Assembly: GCA_944319945.1 (NCBI GenBank)
Contig: CALUFN010000083.1
Span: forward strand, 1 to 64,000
Length of the DNA stretch: 64,000 bases
Source of the DNA: an uncultured Prevotella sp.
GTDB lineage: Bacteria; Bacteroidota; Bacteroidia; Bacteroidales; Bacteroidaceae
Direction: 5' to 3'
Shown one piece after another: positions 18,173-28,553 of the stretch. Both the position numbers and the translations under genes were made by a program. The stretch's first letter is position 1. Every line of letters starts with the position of its first letter. A model generated the notes under the pieces. It saw nothing but the letters and a program-made list of their open reading frames with translations. It ran no database searches and was not told the DNA's origin.

Positions 18173-20728
18173 TTAGAGCCATTTAACGTAGCAGAAATCC
18201 AAGCGATGAGGTAAATTCTCATTCTTAGGATACATCCTGACTCCGGTCTTGTAAGTTCCGGCTTCAGAAGCCTCTACCACGGCCTCGAAGGTATAGAGAT
18301 TGCCTTCATTACCGATAAGTTTGAATGGGAATACGTTAGATATCCTTTCCTCGCCGTTATTATCCGTTGTGACTGATACAAACTCAAGACCTACTGCGTC
18401 GTTAAGGCCCTGCTCGTCGATTACGTACCTTATCTTATACTTAACGCCGGTCTCCATGCCGCTTGTAGGCAACGTGGACTCTTTTGAAACCACGGTGATT
18501 GAATCCCAGCGCTCGGCTACGGTTTCTTTCCACTGGGCTATGTCTTTAGCCAAGCGGTTATCGTTGGCGGCAAGTTTCTTGAAGCGTGCGGCTTCCTTAT
18601 TGTAGAACTTGCTGTAATAGTCGTCAAGCTGGCGTTTCATCGTGTAATGGGGCGCAATCGTAGCGATGGAGTTCTTTATCACCTTTATCCAGCCTTCGCT
18701 GTAACCTTTTCCGTTCTTGTTGTAATACAAGGGAATGATCTCGTTCTCAAGGAGACCGTAAATAGTGGCAGCGTCGAGCTGATCCTGATATCCCTGATTC
18801 TTGTACGTGCGCTTTTCAGTCAAGGCCCATCCGGCACCTTCGCGATAGCCTTCAAGCCACCAGCCGTCAAGCACTGAGAGGTTGACAACGCCGTTCATCT
18901 CGGCCTTCTCGCCGGATGTACCCGATGCCTCGAGCGGACGCGTAGGAGTATTCATCCAAATGTCAACACCTGAGACGAGGCGGCGTGCGAGCTGCATGTC
19001 GTAATCCTCAAGGAAGATGATCTTGCCGAGGAACTCAGGCCGCTGGCTTATCTCGAAAATCTTCTTGATGAGGCCTTGTCCTGCACCGTCGGCGGGATGC
19101 GCCTTTCCTGCGAAAAGGAACTGAACAGGATGCTCGGGATCGTTGACGATCTTAGCCAAACGGTCAAGGTCTGTAAACAAGAGATGTGCACGCTTGTACG
19201 TAGCGAAACGGCGGCAGAAGCCTATCATGAGCGCGTTCGGATTTATTTTTTCGAGCAGCGACACAACGCGTGCGGGGTCTCCCTGGTTCTTCAGCCAAGT
19301 CTCACGGAACTTGTCGCGGATGTAGTCGGTCAACTTCTTCTTCAAAGCCATGCGGGTGTCCCAAATTACATCGTCGGGCACGTTGTAAATGGCATGCCAA
19401 ATCTTCTCGTTGCTTTGGTCTGACATGAATGACTCATCGAAATATTGAGCGTAAAGTTTGCGCCACTCCGTAGCGGCCCACGTCGGGAAGTGTACGCCGT
19501 TGGTAACGTATCCTACATGGTTTTCCTCGGGATAATAGCCTTTCCATATACCCGAGAACATCTTTTGGCTTACCCATCCGTGAAGTTTGCTCACGCCGTT
19601 GACTTCCTGGCATGTGTTGCAGGCAAAGGTAGACATGCAGAACTTCTCGTTGTGGTCGTCGGGGTTGGTGCGGCCCATGCCGATGAACTCGTCCCAGCTT
19701 ATGCCGAGAATTGAAGGATAGCCTCCCATGTACTTGCCGAAGAGGCCTTCGTCGAAATAGTCGTGACCGGCAGGCACGGGCGTATGTACAGTATAGAGCG
19801 ACGATGCGCGCACAAGCTCGAGTGCCTGGTTGAACGTCAGTCCGCCCTGCACGTAGTCGCAAAGACGCTGCAGGTTGCATAATGCCGCATGGCCCTCGTT
19901 GCAGTGGTAGACGTCTTTCTTTATGCCGAGCTTCTTCAACGTAAGGATACCTCCGATACCAAGAAGAATCTCCTGCTTCAGGCGGTTCTCCCAGTCGCCT
20001 CCGTAAAGGGAGTGGGTTATGGGCTTGTCGAAGTCAGAGTTCATCTCGTTATCCGTATCAAGCAGATAGAGCGATATGCGGCCTACGTTGACGCGCCAAA
20101 CGTAAGCGTGCACCAGGTAATTCACGTAGGGAACGTCGACAACCAAAGGATTGCCGTCGGCGTCAAGCTGGCGCTCTATAGGCAGTGAATTGAAGTTCTG
20201 TGCCTCGTAGTTGGCTATCTGCTGGCCGTCCATGCTGAGCGACTGCTTAAAATATCCGTAACGGTAGAGGAAACCTACGGCGCACATGTCGACGTTGCTG
20301 TCGGAAGCCTCTTTCAGATAGTCGCCGGCCAGCATGCCCAAGCCGCCCGAGTAGATTTTGAGCACCTGGTTGATGCCGTACTCCATGCTGAAATAGGCTA
20401 CCGACGGCCTGCTTGCGTCGGGCTTTACGTCCATGTATTCGCGGAAGAGCGTGTACACGTCTTTCACGCGCTTCATTATGGCCTTGTCGTTGACTATCTC
20501 TTCCTTCCTGTCATAGCTGAGGCGCTCAAGCAGCAATACTGGATTGCGGCCTACTTCCTCATACAGTTTCTCGTCAAGGCTTCTCCATAAGTCTCTTGCC
20601 TCGTAGTTCCAAGCCCACCACATGTTGTGAGCAAGCTCGTCCAAACATTTCAGTTGTTCGGGTAATCTTGATTTCACTGTCAATTCCGTCCACTGGGGAG
20701 CATTGACGTAATCAGCTTTAATTTTCAT
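18173..20728 (-). CDS. glgP: Alpha-glucan (glycogen/maltodextrin) phosphorylase
   Basis: An 851-residue GT35 phosphorylase of the type with an N-terminal DUF3417 domain ([20 protein letters not shown]). The active-site region includes [41 protein letters not shown], and the PLP-binding lysine in [14 protein letters not shown]. It releases glucose-1-phosphate from glycogen or maltodextrin using phosphate. It lies 16 bases downstream of the glycogen synthase gene and is surely co-transcribed with it, so synthesis and breakdown are encoded by one message. Confidence 0.94.
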   Translation of the reverse strand: MKIKADYVNAPQWTELTVKSRLPEQLKCLDELAHNMWWAWNYEARDLWRSLDEKLYEEVGRNPVLLLERLSYDRKEEIVNDKAIMKRVKDVYTLFREYMDVKPDASRPSVAYFSMEYGINQVLKIYSGGLGMLAGDYLKEASDSNVDMCAVGFLYRYGYFKQSLSMDGQQIANYEAQNFNSLPIERQLDADGNPLVVDVPYVNYLVHAYVWRVNVGRISLYLLDTDNEMNSDFDKPITHSLYGGDWENRLKQEILLGIGGILTLKKLGIKKDVYHCNEGHAALCNLQRLCDYVQGGLTFNQALELVRASSLYTVHTPVPAGHDYFDEGLFGKYMGGYPSILGISWDEFIGMGRTNPDDHNEKFCMSTFACNTCQEVNGVSKLHGWVSQKMFSGIWKGYYPEENHVGYVTNGVHFPTWAATEWRKLYAQYFDESFMSDQSNEKIWHAIYNVPDDVIWDTRMALKKKLTDYIRDKFRETWLKNQGDPARVVSLLEKINPNALMIGFCRRFATYKRAHLLFTDLDRLAKIVNDPEHPVQFLFAGKAHPADGAGQGLIKKIFEISQRPEFLGKIIFLEDYDMQLARRLVSGVDIWMNTPTRPLEASGTSGEKAEMNGVVNLSVLDGWWLEGYREGAGWALTEKRTYKNQGYQDQLDAATIYGLLENEIIPLYYNKNGKGYSEGWIKVIKNSIATIAPHYTMKRQLDDYYSKFYNKEAARFKKLAANDNRLAKDIAQWKETVAERWDSITVVSKESTLPTSGMETGVKYKIRYVIDEQGLNDAVGLEFVSVTTDNNGEERISNVFPFKLIGNEGNLYTFEAVVEASEAGTYKTGVRMYPKNENLPHRLDFCYVKWL

Positions 20729-20744
20729 AATAATTTATCAACTT

Positions 20745-22427
20745 TTACCTTTTTGATTCATTGTCAACATCGGCCTTCCTTTGCTCTGCGCGGCGCAGGG
20801 CGAAGTCATAAGCCTTATAATAATATGTGATGAAATTGCTCCAAAGGGCTTTCTTTGAAAGTTTGTCGGCATTGTCGCGCGCCGTTGCCACCTCGGCCGG
20901 CGTGAAGTTAGAGTATTCCGCCACAGTGTCTTTTATCCTGTCGGCCACCTCAGAGTAATTATAATCAGTGCGGTGTATCACCTTTACGCCGTCGCTGATC
21001 TCGCCTGCGTGGCCTATCTCTGAGTTCGCCCACAAGCCGAATCCGGCCAAGTCGGAAGTTATGCAGGGCACCTTAAACGCAATCGACTCGAGTGGAGTGT
21101 AACCCCACGGCTCGTAATATGACGGATAAATGCACAGGTCGTTGCCGATTACGAGATCGTAATATTTCATGTTGAAGATGCCGTCGTCGCCGTTAAGATA
21201 GCAAGGCAGGAATATCAGCTTAACGTTGTCGTCCTTGCGGTTTTGCATGTCGAGGTATTTCAGCATGTCGAGCACGTTGTCGTGGCTCATGTTGTGCAGC
21301 CAATGGGTTATCATTGGCACGTGCAGGGGCGTGTCAAACGTGCCGCCTGCCTCGAGCCTGTCGGCCAAGTCGCGGCGAGGCTCTCCCACCCAGCCGGGCA
21401 CGTCGATGAACGCGAGCACCTTCTTTTTCAGCCGGTTGTCGCGCAATAGGCGGTTCATGGCCTCGATGTAGACGTCTACTCCCTTGTTCCTGAACTCGTA
21501 GCGGCCGCTCGTAGATACGATCAGCGTGTCATCGTCGTCGAACTCTACGCCGAGCAGGGCGTTGGCCACCTCGAACATCCGCTTGCGGGCCAAGTTGCGC
21601 TTACGTGCAAACTGCGCCCCCTTAGGCACGAAGTCGTCTTCAAAACCGTTGGGCAGCACGAAGTCTACGGGCTTGCCCAGCAGCTCCTTACACTCGTTGG
21701 CGGTTATCTCGCTGACCGTAGTGAAGCAGTCAACGTGCAGGGCCGTCTGCTTCTCAATGGAGTGCTTGCTCTGCATGTTCAGCTCGCAGGCCATCTGGTC
21801 GCCGTCGTAGGCAAACAGATAGTCGTAAAGCGGCTTGTTGTTGCCGGCTATGCTGCGCCCGATGCTCGTAGCGTGCGTGGTGAACAGCGTGGCCACCTGG
21901 GGCAGCTTGTTGTTGACGTAGAGCAGGCCGAGACCGGTCATCCATTCGTTGCCGTGATAGATCACCTTCTTCGACTCGTCGAGATAAAATCCGTAAAAGC
22001 TATCGACCACCTTTGCCGCTCCGTATGAGAACATCGAAGCCTCGTCGTAATCGCCGTAAGCGTGCAGGCTGTCTACGCCGTAGAGCTGCCACAGGCGCGT
22101 GTAGATCTCGTTCTTATCCTTATAATAACTGCTGAAATCAACCAACACGGCTATCGGCTCGCCGGGCACGCGCCAGCGCCCTACCCTGACGGCCAAGCCT
22201 TCGGCTGCGGCCTTAGTGCGCCACTCCTTGAAAAGGCTCTTGTCTTCCTTAAAATACGCGTTGCTACCGTCCGACAAATCGGGACCGATGAATATGATTC
22301 TGTCTTTTAATGATTCTTGCAGGGTTTTCGCCCTTGTGGAAAGGACGGTGTATATGCCTCCAACTTTATTGCATACTTCCCAACTGGATTCAAAAATGTA
22401 GTCGGGTGATAATAATCCTGTTACCAT
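20745..22427 (-). CDS. Glycogen synthase, eukaryote-like GT3 family
   Basis: A 560-residue GT3 enzyme resembling animal and fungal glycogen synthase rather than bacterial GlgA (GT5). The N-terminal ESSWEVCNKVGGIYTVLSTRA, the YHGNEWMTGLGLLY motif, VSTSGRYEFRNKGVDV and the acceptor-site SYYEPWGYTPLESIAF (E-x7-E) identify the family. It elongates alpha-1,4-glucan, in eukaryotes from UDP-glucose; donor use here is inferred. The C-terminal regulatory phosphorylation region of eukaryotic enzymes is absent. First gene of the pair with glgP. Confidence 0.93.
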   Translation of the reverse strand: MVTGLLSPDYIFESSWEVCNKVGGIYTVLSTRAKTLQESLKDRIIFIGPDLSDGSNAYFKEDKSLFKEWRTKAAAEGLAVRVGRWRVPGEPIAVLVDFSSYYKDKNEIYTRLWQLYGVDSLHAYGDYDEASMFSYGAAKVVDSFYGFYLDESKKVIYHGNEWMTGLGLLYVNNKLPQVATLFTTHATSIGRSIAGNNKPLYDYLFAYDGDQMACELNMQSKHSIEKQTALHVDCFTTVSEITANECKELLGKPVDFVLPNGFEDDFVPKGAQFARKRNLARKRMFEVANALLGVEFDDDDTLIVSTSGRYEFRNKGVDVYIEAMNRLLRDNRLKKKVLAFIDVPGWVGEPRRDLADRLEAGGTFDTPLHVPMITHWLHNMSHDNVLDMLKYLDMQNRKDDNVKLIFLPCYLNGDDGIFNMKYYDLVIGNDLCIYPSYYEPWGYTPLESIAFKVPCITSDLAGFGLWANSEIGHAGEISDGVKVIHRTDYNYSEVADRIKDTVAEYSNFTPAEVATARDNADKLSKKALWSNFITYYYKAYDFALRRAEQRKADVDNESKR

Positions 22428-22455
22428 TAGTTATGATGATACTTAAAAAACGCTG

Positions 22456-22485
22456 CAAAGATAATAAAAAATCGCACACGTCAAT
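22456..22485 (-). promoter_or_regulatory. Promoter of the glycogen operon
   Basis: On the minus strand ATTG (22485-22482), 18 bases, TATCTTTG (22463-22456). The -7 box is perfect and the -33 box and spacing are weaker. Confidence 0.6.
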
Positions 22486-22585
22486 GCGTATGCAGTGTAA
22501 TTTTTACAAAAAGCGGGGTTTTCTTGACCTATATGTATCAGTCGGCGCAAGGTAAATCATCCTTACAAAATCAGCCGACGGCACG

Positions 22586-22624
22586 TTTTCTCGGATTCCA
22601 CAGCGACGGTGGAATCCGAGAAAA
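22586..22624. terminator. Strong hairpin, probable terminator downstream of the membrane protein gene
   Basis: TTTTCTCGGATTCCAC (22586-22601) and GTGGAATCCGAGAAAA (22609-22624) form a perfect 16-base stem with a 7-base loop. The outer A/T pairs provide a U-run in either direction. It separates the response-regulator operon from the glycogen operon. Confidence 0.7.
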
Positions 22625-22674
22625 TGTTTTGATTTCTTGTGTGAGGCTAAGTATATGATAATCAATGCCGTTGT

Positions 22675-22762
22675 AAAAGGTTTCCTTTTAGGCGGTAAAA
22701 GGTGGCATATTATACGATAAAAGGCAGCCTTTGGGGATGTAAAAGGATGCCTCTTGGAATAG
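22675..22762. repeat. 22-base-period degenerate tandem repeat, site 3 (four units)
   Basis: Four units start at 22675, 22697, 22719 and 22741, every one beginning AAAAGG and exactly 22 bases long. The third reads AAAAGGCAGCCTTTGGGG. It lies between the hairpin at 22586 and the membrane protein gene. An open frame of 105 codons running across it is not considered a gene. Confidence 0.88.
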
Positions 22763-22817
22763 GTTGCGTTATTTTGACGCTTTAGTACGTAGGATTCGCT
22801 CGGCCGACCGAGTGGAA

Positions 22818-23453
22818 TCACACTGTCAGCACGAAGCGTAGTGAAAAGTAAAATTCAACGGATAATATGTAAACAGGCGCAAAAGGGGCGAAGTAAGAAA
22901 TGCCGGCATACATGCCCTTGAATACGGCTTCAAGGCTTGGGTAAGTACCGCTAATGAGTCCGTAAATGACGGAGACGAACGTGACGGATACCGCAGCGTA
23001 AGGCACTATGCCGGCACTGAACGCACTGGGATACAGGCTGCCGTCTACGCCTAAAAGCACGGCGTGGGGAACGGCGGCGAGCACTACTGCCAACGCCGCA
23101 AGGACCACAGTGGCGACGACGGCGACCCACGCCGCGCATCTTGGCCGCCACGCGCCACGCAAGGAAGCCGCCACAGACTTAAGTCCGCTCGACGTGAACG
23201 CCCCGTAGGCTACGGCGGCCAACAGCAGCCATGCCGACAGCGGGCAGGCAAGATTCTCGGCGAAACTGCCGAAAAGCCACCTTACGCCCTCTCCGCTCAG
23301 CAACGACCGCAGACGCGACGCCGGATTTACCGAAGTTATCATCCACGACAGTAATACGACGGCAGCTTGCGCCGCAGACAAGGCCGCTACGGCTACTGGT
23401 AATATTTTACGTATGTAACTTGGCATGCCAATGTTCGTTTTTCTTACCGGCAC
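22818..23453 (-). CDS. Integral membrane protein, possibly an AbgT-like short transporter
   Basis: A 211-residue protein with about five hydrophobic helices. The segment VPHAVLLGVDGSLYPSAF and the later GTYPSLEAVFKGMYAG recall the AbgT (p-aminobenzoyl-glutamate) transporter family, but the protein is less than half its usual length and I am not certain of the assignment. It lies 32 bases after the response-regulator gene and is probably in the same transcript. Ala and Val content is unusually high. The start could also be the ATG at 23426. Confidence 0.55.
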   Translation of the reverse strand: MPVRKTNIGMPSYIRKILPVAVAALSAAQAAVVLLSWMITSVNPASRLRSLLSGEGVRWLFGSFAENLACPLSAWLLLAAVAYGAFTSSGLKSVAASLRGAWRPRCAAWVAVVATVVLAALAVVLAAVPHAVLLGVDGSLYPSAFSAGIVPYAAVSVTFVSVIYGLISGTYPSLEAVFKGMYAGISYFAPFAPVYILSVEFYFSLRFVLTV

Positions 23454-23485
23454 ACATGCTTGTTGTCCGGTTGGGCTTATGCCGG

Positions 23486-24211
23486 TCAGTCGGCGTCGGC
23501 CCTTAAGTTGTCGATGTCTAATATGTGCAGCTCTATTGCCTTAGTTACGAGGCGCGTGGCGTTGACTCCCACACCCCCGTTTCCGCTGGGAAACAGTTTG
23601 CGCACAAGCTCGTTTTGCCTTTTCTCAAGGCTTTTCACACCGAAAGGCATTCCCCTCAGAGTCGTGATCTGCTCTTTCGTATAGCCTAAGGCAAGGTGAC
23701 GCAGGAAGCGTTCGTCGTATTCGTCGATCTCATAATCAATGAGAGCCTCCTGGCGTGAGGCCTCGCCCGACACGCTACGCTTGAATCTCCTTATGATGGC
23801 CTCGAGGATGGGTTGGTTGAAAACGTACTTGCGGCCGTTCATCACGCTTTCCACGTCGTCACGGGTAAGCAGCTCGCCTGTTTTCAGGATTATGCCGTCG
23901 CATCCCGCGTCAAGGGCGTCAACCCATAGTTTCTCGTTGAGTATCTCTCCGGTGAAGATGAGTATCTTGACGTTCGGGTAAGACTCCTTTGTCTGGCGGC
24001 ATATCTCTACGCCTACCGTAGTAGACCCGCCCAACCCTAAGTCGAGTAACACCAAATCAGGCCGGCATTGCTTTATCAGGCGCCAAAACTCCGCCTCAGT
24101 AGCAGCGGTGCCGATAATCTCGGCCTCAGGCACGTCGCTGCGCAAGATTCCTTCCGTGCCCTTAAGCTCCAATGGCACGTCTTCCACTATTATGACCTTA
24201 AAATCTTTCAT
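23486..24211 (-). CDS. Response regulator with divergent LuxR-like output domain
   Basis: A 241-residue protein with a complete receiver domain: acidic pair E10/D11, phospho-acceptor D57 in LVLLDLGLGG, Thr in LIFTGE and Lys in IILKTGE. The C-terminal half (about 165-235) contains DERFLRHLALGYTKEQITTL, reminiscent of the first helices of a LuxR/NarL helix-turn-helix, but the usual KTVxxHxxxI recognition helix is not visible, being replaced by VKSLEKRQNELVRKLF. It follows the tandem sensor gene after 15 bases and is its obvious partner. Confidence 0.82.
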   Translation of the reverse strand: MKDFKVIIVEDVPLELKGTEGILRSDVPEAEIIGTAATEAEFWRLIKQCRPDLVLLDLGLGGSTTVGVEICRQTKESYPNVKILIFTGEILNEKLWVDALDAGCDGIILKTGELLTRDDVESVMNGRKYVFNQPILEAIIRRFKRSVSGEASRQEALIDYEIDEYDERFLRHLALGYTKEQITTLRGMPFGVKSLEKRQNELVRKLFPSGNGGVGVNATRLVTKAIELHILDIDNLRADAD

Positions 24212-24226
24212 GACGTATATATGTAT

Positions 24227-27200
24227 TCAATTATTCTTATATTTACCGCTTATATTGCGTAATCCTCTTTCTGCCTGGGCTAATGTTACCTTGACATGCG
24301 CGCAACCGCCCGACGACTCTACCGTAATGCCGCAGCCGTGCAGGTTGGTCTGCCCTGCGCTCTCGCGAACAATCTGCCGGCATATAAGGTATGGGATGTT
24401 GTCCACCGACGGGCAGAACAGGTTCTTGCAACGCTCTTCCGTAAAACTGGGGGTACGGCCTGTGGCCTCAAACGTTACGTATCCGCCAACTGTTGACGAC
24501 ACGGACATGGCGGAACACATGAATCCGAACTGCTTACTTAATAGCTCGAACAAATATGTCAAAAGTGCCTTGTCGCCAAGAACGCTCACGTCGGTCCCCG
24601 TAATGTCTTTTACGGATACGGGCTTGCACTCGAATGTCATTGAATCAGTCTGACGCCTGACTTGCTCGCATAAAATTGAATATAATTCCTTATAATAGGC
24701 CACGACTTCGCTTACCGCGTCAACGTCAGTATCACAACCGGCATCGCCGACCAGTTGCCTTATACGGGAAGGATAATACATCGTCTCGTGTTTCAATGCG
24801 CTTAAACAATTGTCAATAATGCTGTTGCCGACGTATAACTTTTCGGTCTCGTAAGTAGTCTTATGCAGCTCGTCTTCAAGTATTTCAATGTCACGGTGCT
24901 TGGCAGCTCTCATTGTGACGGATTCATTGACGGTGCCGGTTATCTTTGCCACTATCCGTCTTAAATCTTCAGGGAATCTTGACGTATCTATCTTGCTGAT
25001 TAACGATAATTTGTCTTCATCCTCCTTATCCGACAATAATATGTTGTTTATATTGCCTATTTCGTCGACGCAAAAGCGATAATACAGTATCCGCCTATAA
25101 TATAGAAAATAATATGCGAAGACTATTGCCGCAAGCAGTATGACCAGCAACACGACGGCAATGGTCTTATTCGTGCGCGAGTCTTGCATCGCTTGGCAGT
25201 AATCCTTCAGTCCGCTGTCGGCCGAGCGTTCCTTGAATAATTGCTTGTAAACGTTATTGTTGTATTCGTACAAGTCCCATTCGTGCAGGGCCAACGCTGC
25301 TACGGCACTTTCGTTGCGGATGTCGAGGATTATCTCATAATCCGTCTTCACGTTTTCGTGAAACCATATTATTTCCGCAGGGGTGGCTCCGTCTTCGCTC
25401 ATATCCACCATTACTTCACGGCCGTCAGGCTGCAGGGCTTTATAGTGCCTGTTCAGGTATGACCGACATGAATCTGCAAACTCCAAAGTCTTTTCGTAAG
25501 TGCCGTAAATATTGCTGTAATAAGCCGAATCTGCAAAAGCTCCTGCTTTCGTTAAAAGTTCCTGAGCATTTACTGAAGCCGCAATGGGCAATCCCGTACA
25601 TAGCATGGCCAATGACAAGACGCTACGCATCACTCCGTAAGGCAAGCGGAAAAAGAAACGGCTTCCACTACCTTTGTCGCTCTCGGCGAAAAGTCCGCAC
25701 ACGCTGAATATCTTGCTGATTTTCTTGTATTTTTCAACGATTCCCCTGCAGTTCATAAGTCCGAAGCCATGACCGTTTTTAACCTTACGGTCAAAAATGC
25801 TTGAAAGCTCTTCGGCCGAAAGTCCTATTCCTGTATCCGTAACCGAAACCTCGACATAATCGTCGGCTTTAGTCGCAGAGACAACTACTTTTCCTCCTTC
25901 GTCAGTGAATTTTCGGGCATTATCCGAAAGAGTGTTCAACATGAATAAGGTAAGCACCTTGTCGGCTTTAACGCAAGCGTTGGTAGGCTCTACGTGAAAT
26001 TCCACGCCTTTCAGCTGGAATGACATTTCCGACTTTGCCAACACGTCGAACACATCGTTTAAGTTGAAACTCTCGATATGCAGACTCACCTTGCCTTGCT
26101 GTAACTGAATCCAATACGTAAGTACGGTGTTATACTCGTTGATCTTGTCGGTCAGCTCGGCCGTGTATGCCAACCGCCCTTTGCGTAAATCGGCGTTGTC
26201 GCACGATTTTATGCGCTTAACCTCGTTTATGATCCTGTCTATATACGGCACCACGTTGACAACGAGAAAAAACTTCGCCTTATTGTCGAGGCTTCTTCTT
26301 TTGGCCTTATCCAGCTGAAGTGCAACGGTTGCAAGGTCTTCTTCCGCGTCGTCATGCCTTTGGTCTAATTCTTCGGCTTTCTTCTCGTGCTCTTGCTTCC
26401 ATCTGCTCAGCGGTTCGAGTAATTTGTCTAAATAAACGGCATCCTTATCCTTTTTTCTCAATTTGCTGAAAGACAACAATGCAACCACCGCCACAATCAG
26501 TATGACGATGAAAAATATCAACATGTTAAGCTGTACGGATGTACGTTCAAGCTGCTCAGCCCTTGCTTCAAGCTGACGGTCTTGCCTCGTCGCTTCCTGA
26601 ATGTCCAAATATTCATTACGGTTGATGTCGCTGTTGTTCTTATCATTCATCGCCGCATATACGAGGGTAAGGCTTTCCCTGATACTGGCTACTTGGTCAG
26701 GTGCTTTTTCTATGGCCTTATTGCGTGTTAAGGCATCATCAAGGCAGATAAGTGACGACTCATAATCTCCTAATGCAAAATAACAATGTGACAACGTACG
26801 TAATGCTCCCGCCGTTTGATACACATCGCCGTATTCAGTAAATAAATCTAACGCTGTTTGCGACATATAGCCCGCCAGCAAACTGTCGGGCATGCCGAAC
26901 TTGTTAATATAGCTGAATGCCGGTATGTTGTTTTGAATAAGCGTTTTACCATCTTCATTCTTAAGTAAATGTTCACTTAAGGATTGCAGGGCGTTAGCCT
27001 CCCAGTAAACCATGCCGCACTGTTTAGCCAAGACATAACATTTGAACAAACATTCAAACTCTTTTTGCACGGTGGCAGCATGCGACTTTTCTTTTATAAT
27101 TCCACCACTACCGATTTGATATAAATAATTCAGGTATTGTGCGGTATCTTTTTGCAGTTCGATCGTAGGGTCGATCAGCTTTATCGCATCCCTTGATTGT

Positions 27201-27730
27201 TTTGATAAACCTACATAATAATAGTAAGTTGAATTAACTATTGCAAATTCTGATTTTGCATAAACATAACGCATCTTCATGCGTTCAGACAACGAAGATT
27301 GTTCTTCAGCTATCCTATTAAAACGCCTGACAGCCCTTTCCCTGTAATCATAGAATCTTTTATTTTTTGACTCACGTTGGCATAAACGCATTAATTGAAT
27401 GTCGGCAATTAGTAATTCCAACTGATTATCAGTTAACAGCTCAACGCTGTCAAGCAGCAGATAAGCCTGCTCATAATCCATTCTTGCAATACTGACGAAT
27501 GCAAGATTGTTATACGCTTCAGCCTTACCCGCATGGTAGTCATCGGATAGGCGGATGGCTTTAGTCGCTAACGACGAAACGGAATCAAGATTCCTATAGT
27601 GGTATGCATAAGATAAGGTATTCAGCTTGTCTACTTTTCTATCATTATAAGAGGAACAAGCCGAAATAAATAAAAGGCTTAATATGGCGATAAGCCATAC
27701 TAAGCCTTTAAGATAACATTGTTTATCCAC
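24227..27730 (-). CDS. Tandem two-module sensor histidine kinase-like protein (DUF5112/DUF5113 type)
   Basis: About 1,170 residues; positions count from the TTG at 27742. A signal or lipoprotein sequence ends ISAC (26-29). A TPR-like periplasmic region follows (40-390), then TM1 (about 405-424), a coiled coil (440-485) and an ATP-binding domain with N box [10 protein letters not shown] (603-612), G1 DTGIGL and G2 GHGFGL. No histidine is present in the helix before it ([11 protein letters not shown]). A second signal-like segment starts at M705, then a short extracytoplasmic region, TM at 861-881, and a second cytoplasmic module with [13 protein letters not shown] (H985) and a degenerate, box-less ATPase fold. 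There is no ATG start: GTG at 27730 overlaps the eda stop by 8 bases; TTG at 27742 is the alternative. Confidence 0.82.
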   Translation of the reverse strand: MDKQCYLKGLVWLIAILSLLFISACSSYNDRKVDKLNTLSYAYHYRNLDSVSSLATKAIRLSDDYHAGKAEAYNNLAFVSIARMDYEQAYLLLDSVELLTDNQLELLIADIQLMRLCQRESKNKRFYDYRERAVRRFNRIAEEQSSLSERMKMRYVYAKSEFAIVNSTYYYYVGLSKQSRDAIKLIDPTIELQKDTAQYLNYLYQIGSGGIIKEKSHAATVQKEFECLFKCYVLAKQCGMVYWEANALQSLSEHLLKNEDGKTLIQNNIPAFSYINKFGMPDSLLAGYMSQTALDLFTEYGDVYQTAGALRTLSHCYFALGDYESSLICLDDALTRNKAIEKAPDQVASIRESLTLVYAAMNDKNNSDINRNEYLDIQEATRQDRQLEARAEQLERTSVQLNMLIFFIVILIVAVVALLSFSKLRKKDKDAVYLDKLLEPLSRWKQEHEKKAEELDQRHDDAEEDLATVALQLDKAKRRSLDNKAKFFLVVNVVPYIDRIINEVKRIKSCDNADLRKGRLAYTAELTDKINEYNTVLTYWIQLQQGKVSLHIESFNLNDVFDVLAKSEMSFQLKGVEFHVEPTNACVKADKVLTLFMLNTLSDNARKFTDEGGKVVVSATKADDYVEVSVTDTGIGLSAEELSSIFDRKVKNGHGFGLMNCRGIVEKYKKISKIFSVCGLFAESDKGSGSRFFFRLPYGVMRSVLSLAMLCTGLPIAASVNAQELLTKAGAFADSAYYSNIYGTYEKTLEFADSCRSYLNRHYKALQPDGREVMVDMSEDGATPAEIIWFHENVKTDYEIILDIRNESAVAALALHEWDLYEYNNNVYKQLFKERSADSGLKDYCQAMQDSRTNKTIAVVLLVILLAAIVFAYYFLYYRRILYYRFCVDEIGNINNILLSDKEDEDKLSLISKIDTSRFPEDLRRIVAKITGTVNESVTMRAAKHRDIEILEDELHKTTYETEKLYVGNSIIDNCLSALKHETMYYPSRIRQLVGDAGCDTDVDAVSEVVAYYKELYSILCEQVRRQTDSMTFECKPVSVKDITGTDVSVLGDKALLTYLFELLSKQFGFMCSAMSVSSTVGGYVTFEATGRTPSFTEERCKNLFCPSVDNIPYLICRQIVRESAGQTNLHGCGITVESSGGCAHVKVTLAQAERGLRNISGKYKNN

Positions 27731-28391
27731 GTGCTTTAGCAACGTAACCTAAAGCCTCCTTGCATTTTTCGGTTATGGTATTCCAATCGCCGGCTGCGAC
27801 AACGTCTTTCGGGAACAACTTAGATCCCATTCCAACGCAGAATACACCAGCCTTAAACCATGCTGTCAAGTTCTCCTCATCAGGAGAAACTCCACCAGTC
27901 ACCATTAATTTTGACCACGGCATAGGAGCCAACATGCCTTTAACCAATTTAGGGCCAAGCACGTCGCCTGGGAAAATCTTGCATAGGTCACAACCTAATT
28001 CCTGTGCAAAGCCTACCTCTGAAACGCTGCCGCATCCTGGAGTGTAAGGTATGAGACGACGGTTGCAAACCTTTGCTATTTCCGGATTAAACAGCGGACC
28101 GACAACAAAGTTGGCACCGAGCTGGATATAAAGGGCTGCCGTAGCAGGATCAACAACAGAGCCTACACCGAGAGCCAAATCCGGACATTCTTTTGCTGCG
28201 AACTTTACAACTTCACCAAACACCTCATGTGCAAAATCGCCTCGGTTAGTAAACTCGAAAGCACGTACTCCGCCATCATAGCAAGCCTTAATCACGTTCT
28301 TGGCAACCTCGACGTCCTTGTGATAGAATACGGGCACCATGCCTGTTGAACCAATTTTGTTCAACACAGCAATCTTATCAAATTTAGCCAT
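27723..28391 (-). CDS. eda: 2-keto-3-deoxy-6-phosphogluconate aldolase
   Basis: A 222-residue class I aldolase. [17 protein letters not shown] and [10 protein letters not shown] carry the conserved Glu, and [17 protein letters not shown] contains the Schiff-base lysine. It splits KDPG into pyruvate and glyceraldehyde 3-phosphate, the last step in uronate catabolism and the Entner-Doudoroff route. It lies 162 bases after kdgK on the same strand and overlaps the start of the tandem sensor gene, so sensor synthesis is coupled to it. Nothing clear was seen in the 162-base gap. Confidence 0.93.
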   Translation of the reverse strand: MAKFDKIAVLNKIGSTGMVPVFYHKDVEVAKNVIKACYDGGVRAFEFTNRGDFAHEVFGEVVKFAAKECPDLALGVGSVVDPATAALYIQLGANFVVGPLFNPEIAKVCNRRLIPYTPGCGSVSEVGFAQELGCDLCKIFPGDVLGPKLVKGMLAPMPWSKLMVTGGVSPDEENLTAWFKAGVFCVGMGSKLFPKDVVAAGDWNTITEKCKEALGYVAKARG

Positions 28392-28553
28392 ATTATCAAT
28401 TATTACTTTTTTCTCTTCTAAAAACTAAATATAAGCCTAAACAATATGAGCAAACAAGTTCCCAACCTTCGTCCGCCAATTTGTTTATGCCTCGCTCCTC
28501 ATTAGATAAGAAGCATTTCACCTTATATTCATATCGTGCCATAGCAACGCATG

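Noticed and set aside
22504-22821. Open frame of 105 codons on the minus strand overlapping the membrane protein gene
   Set aside because: It runs through the strong hairpin and all four units of repeat site 3; its residues are translations of the repeat, with no domain.
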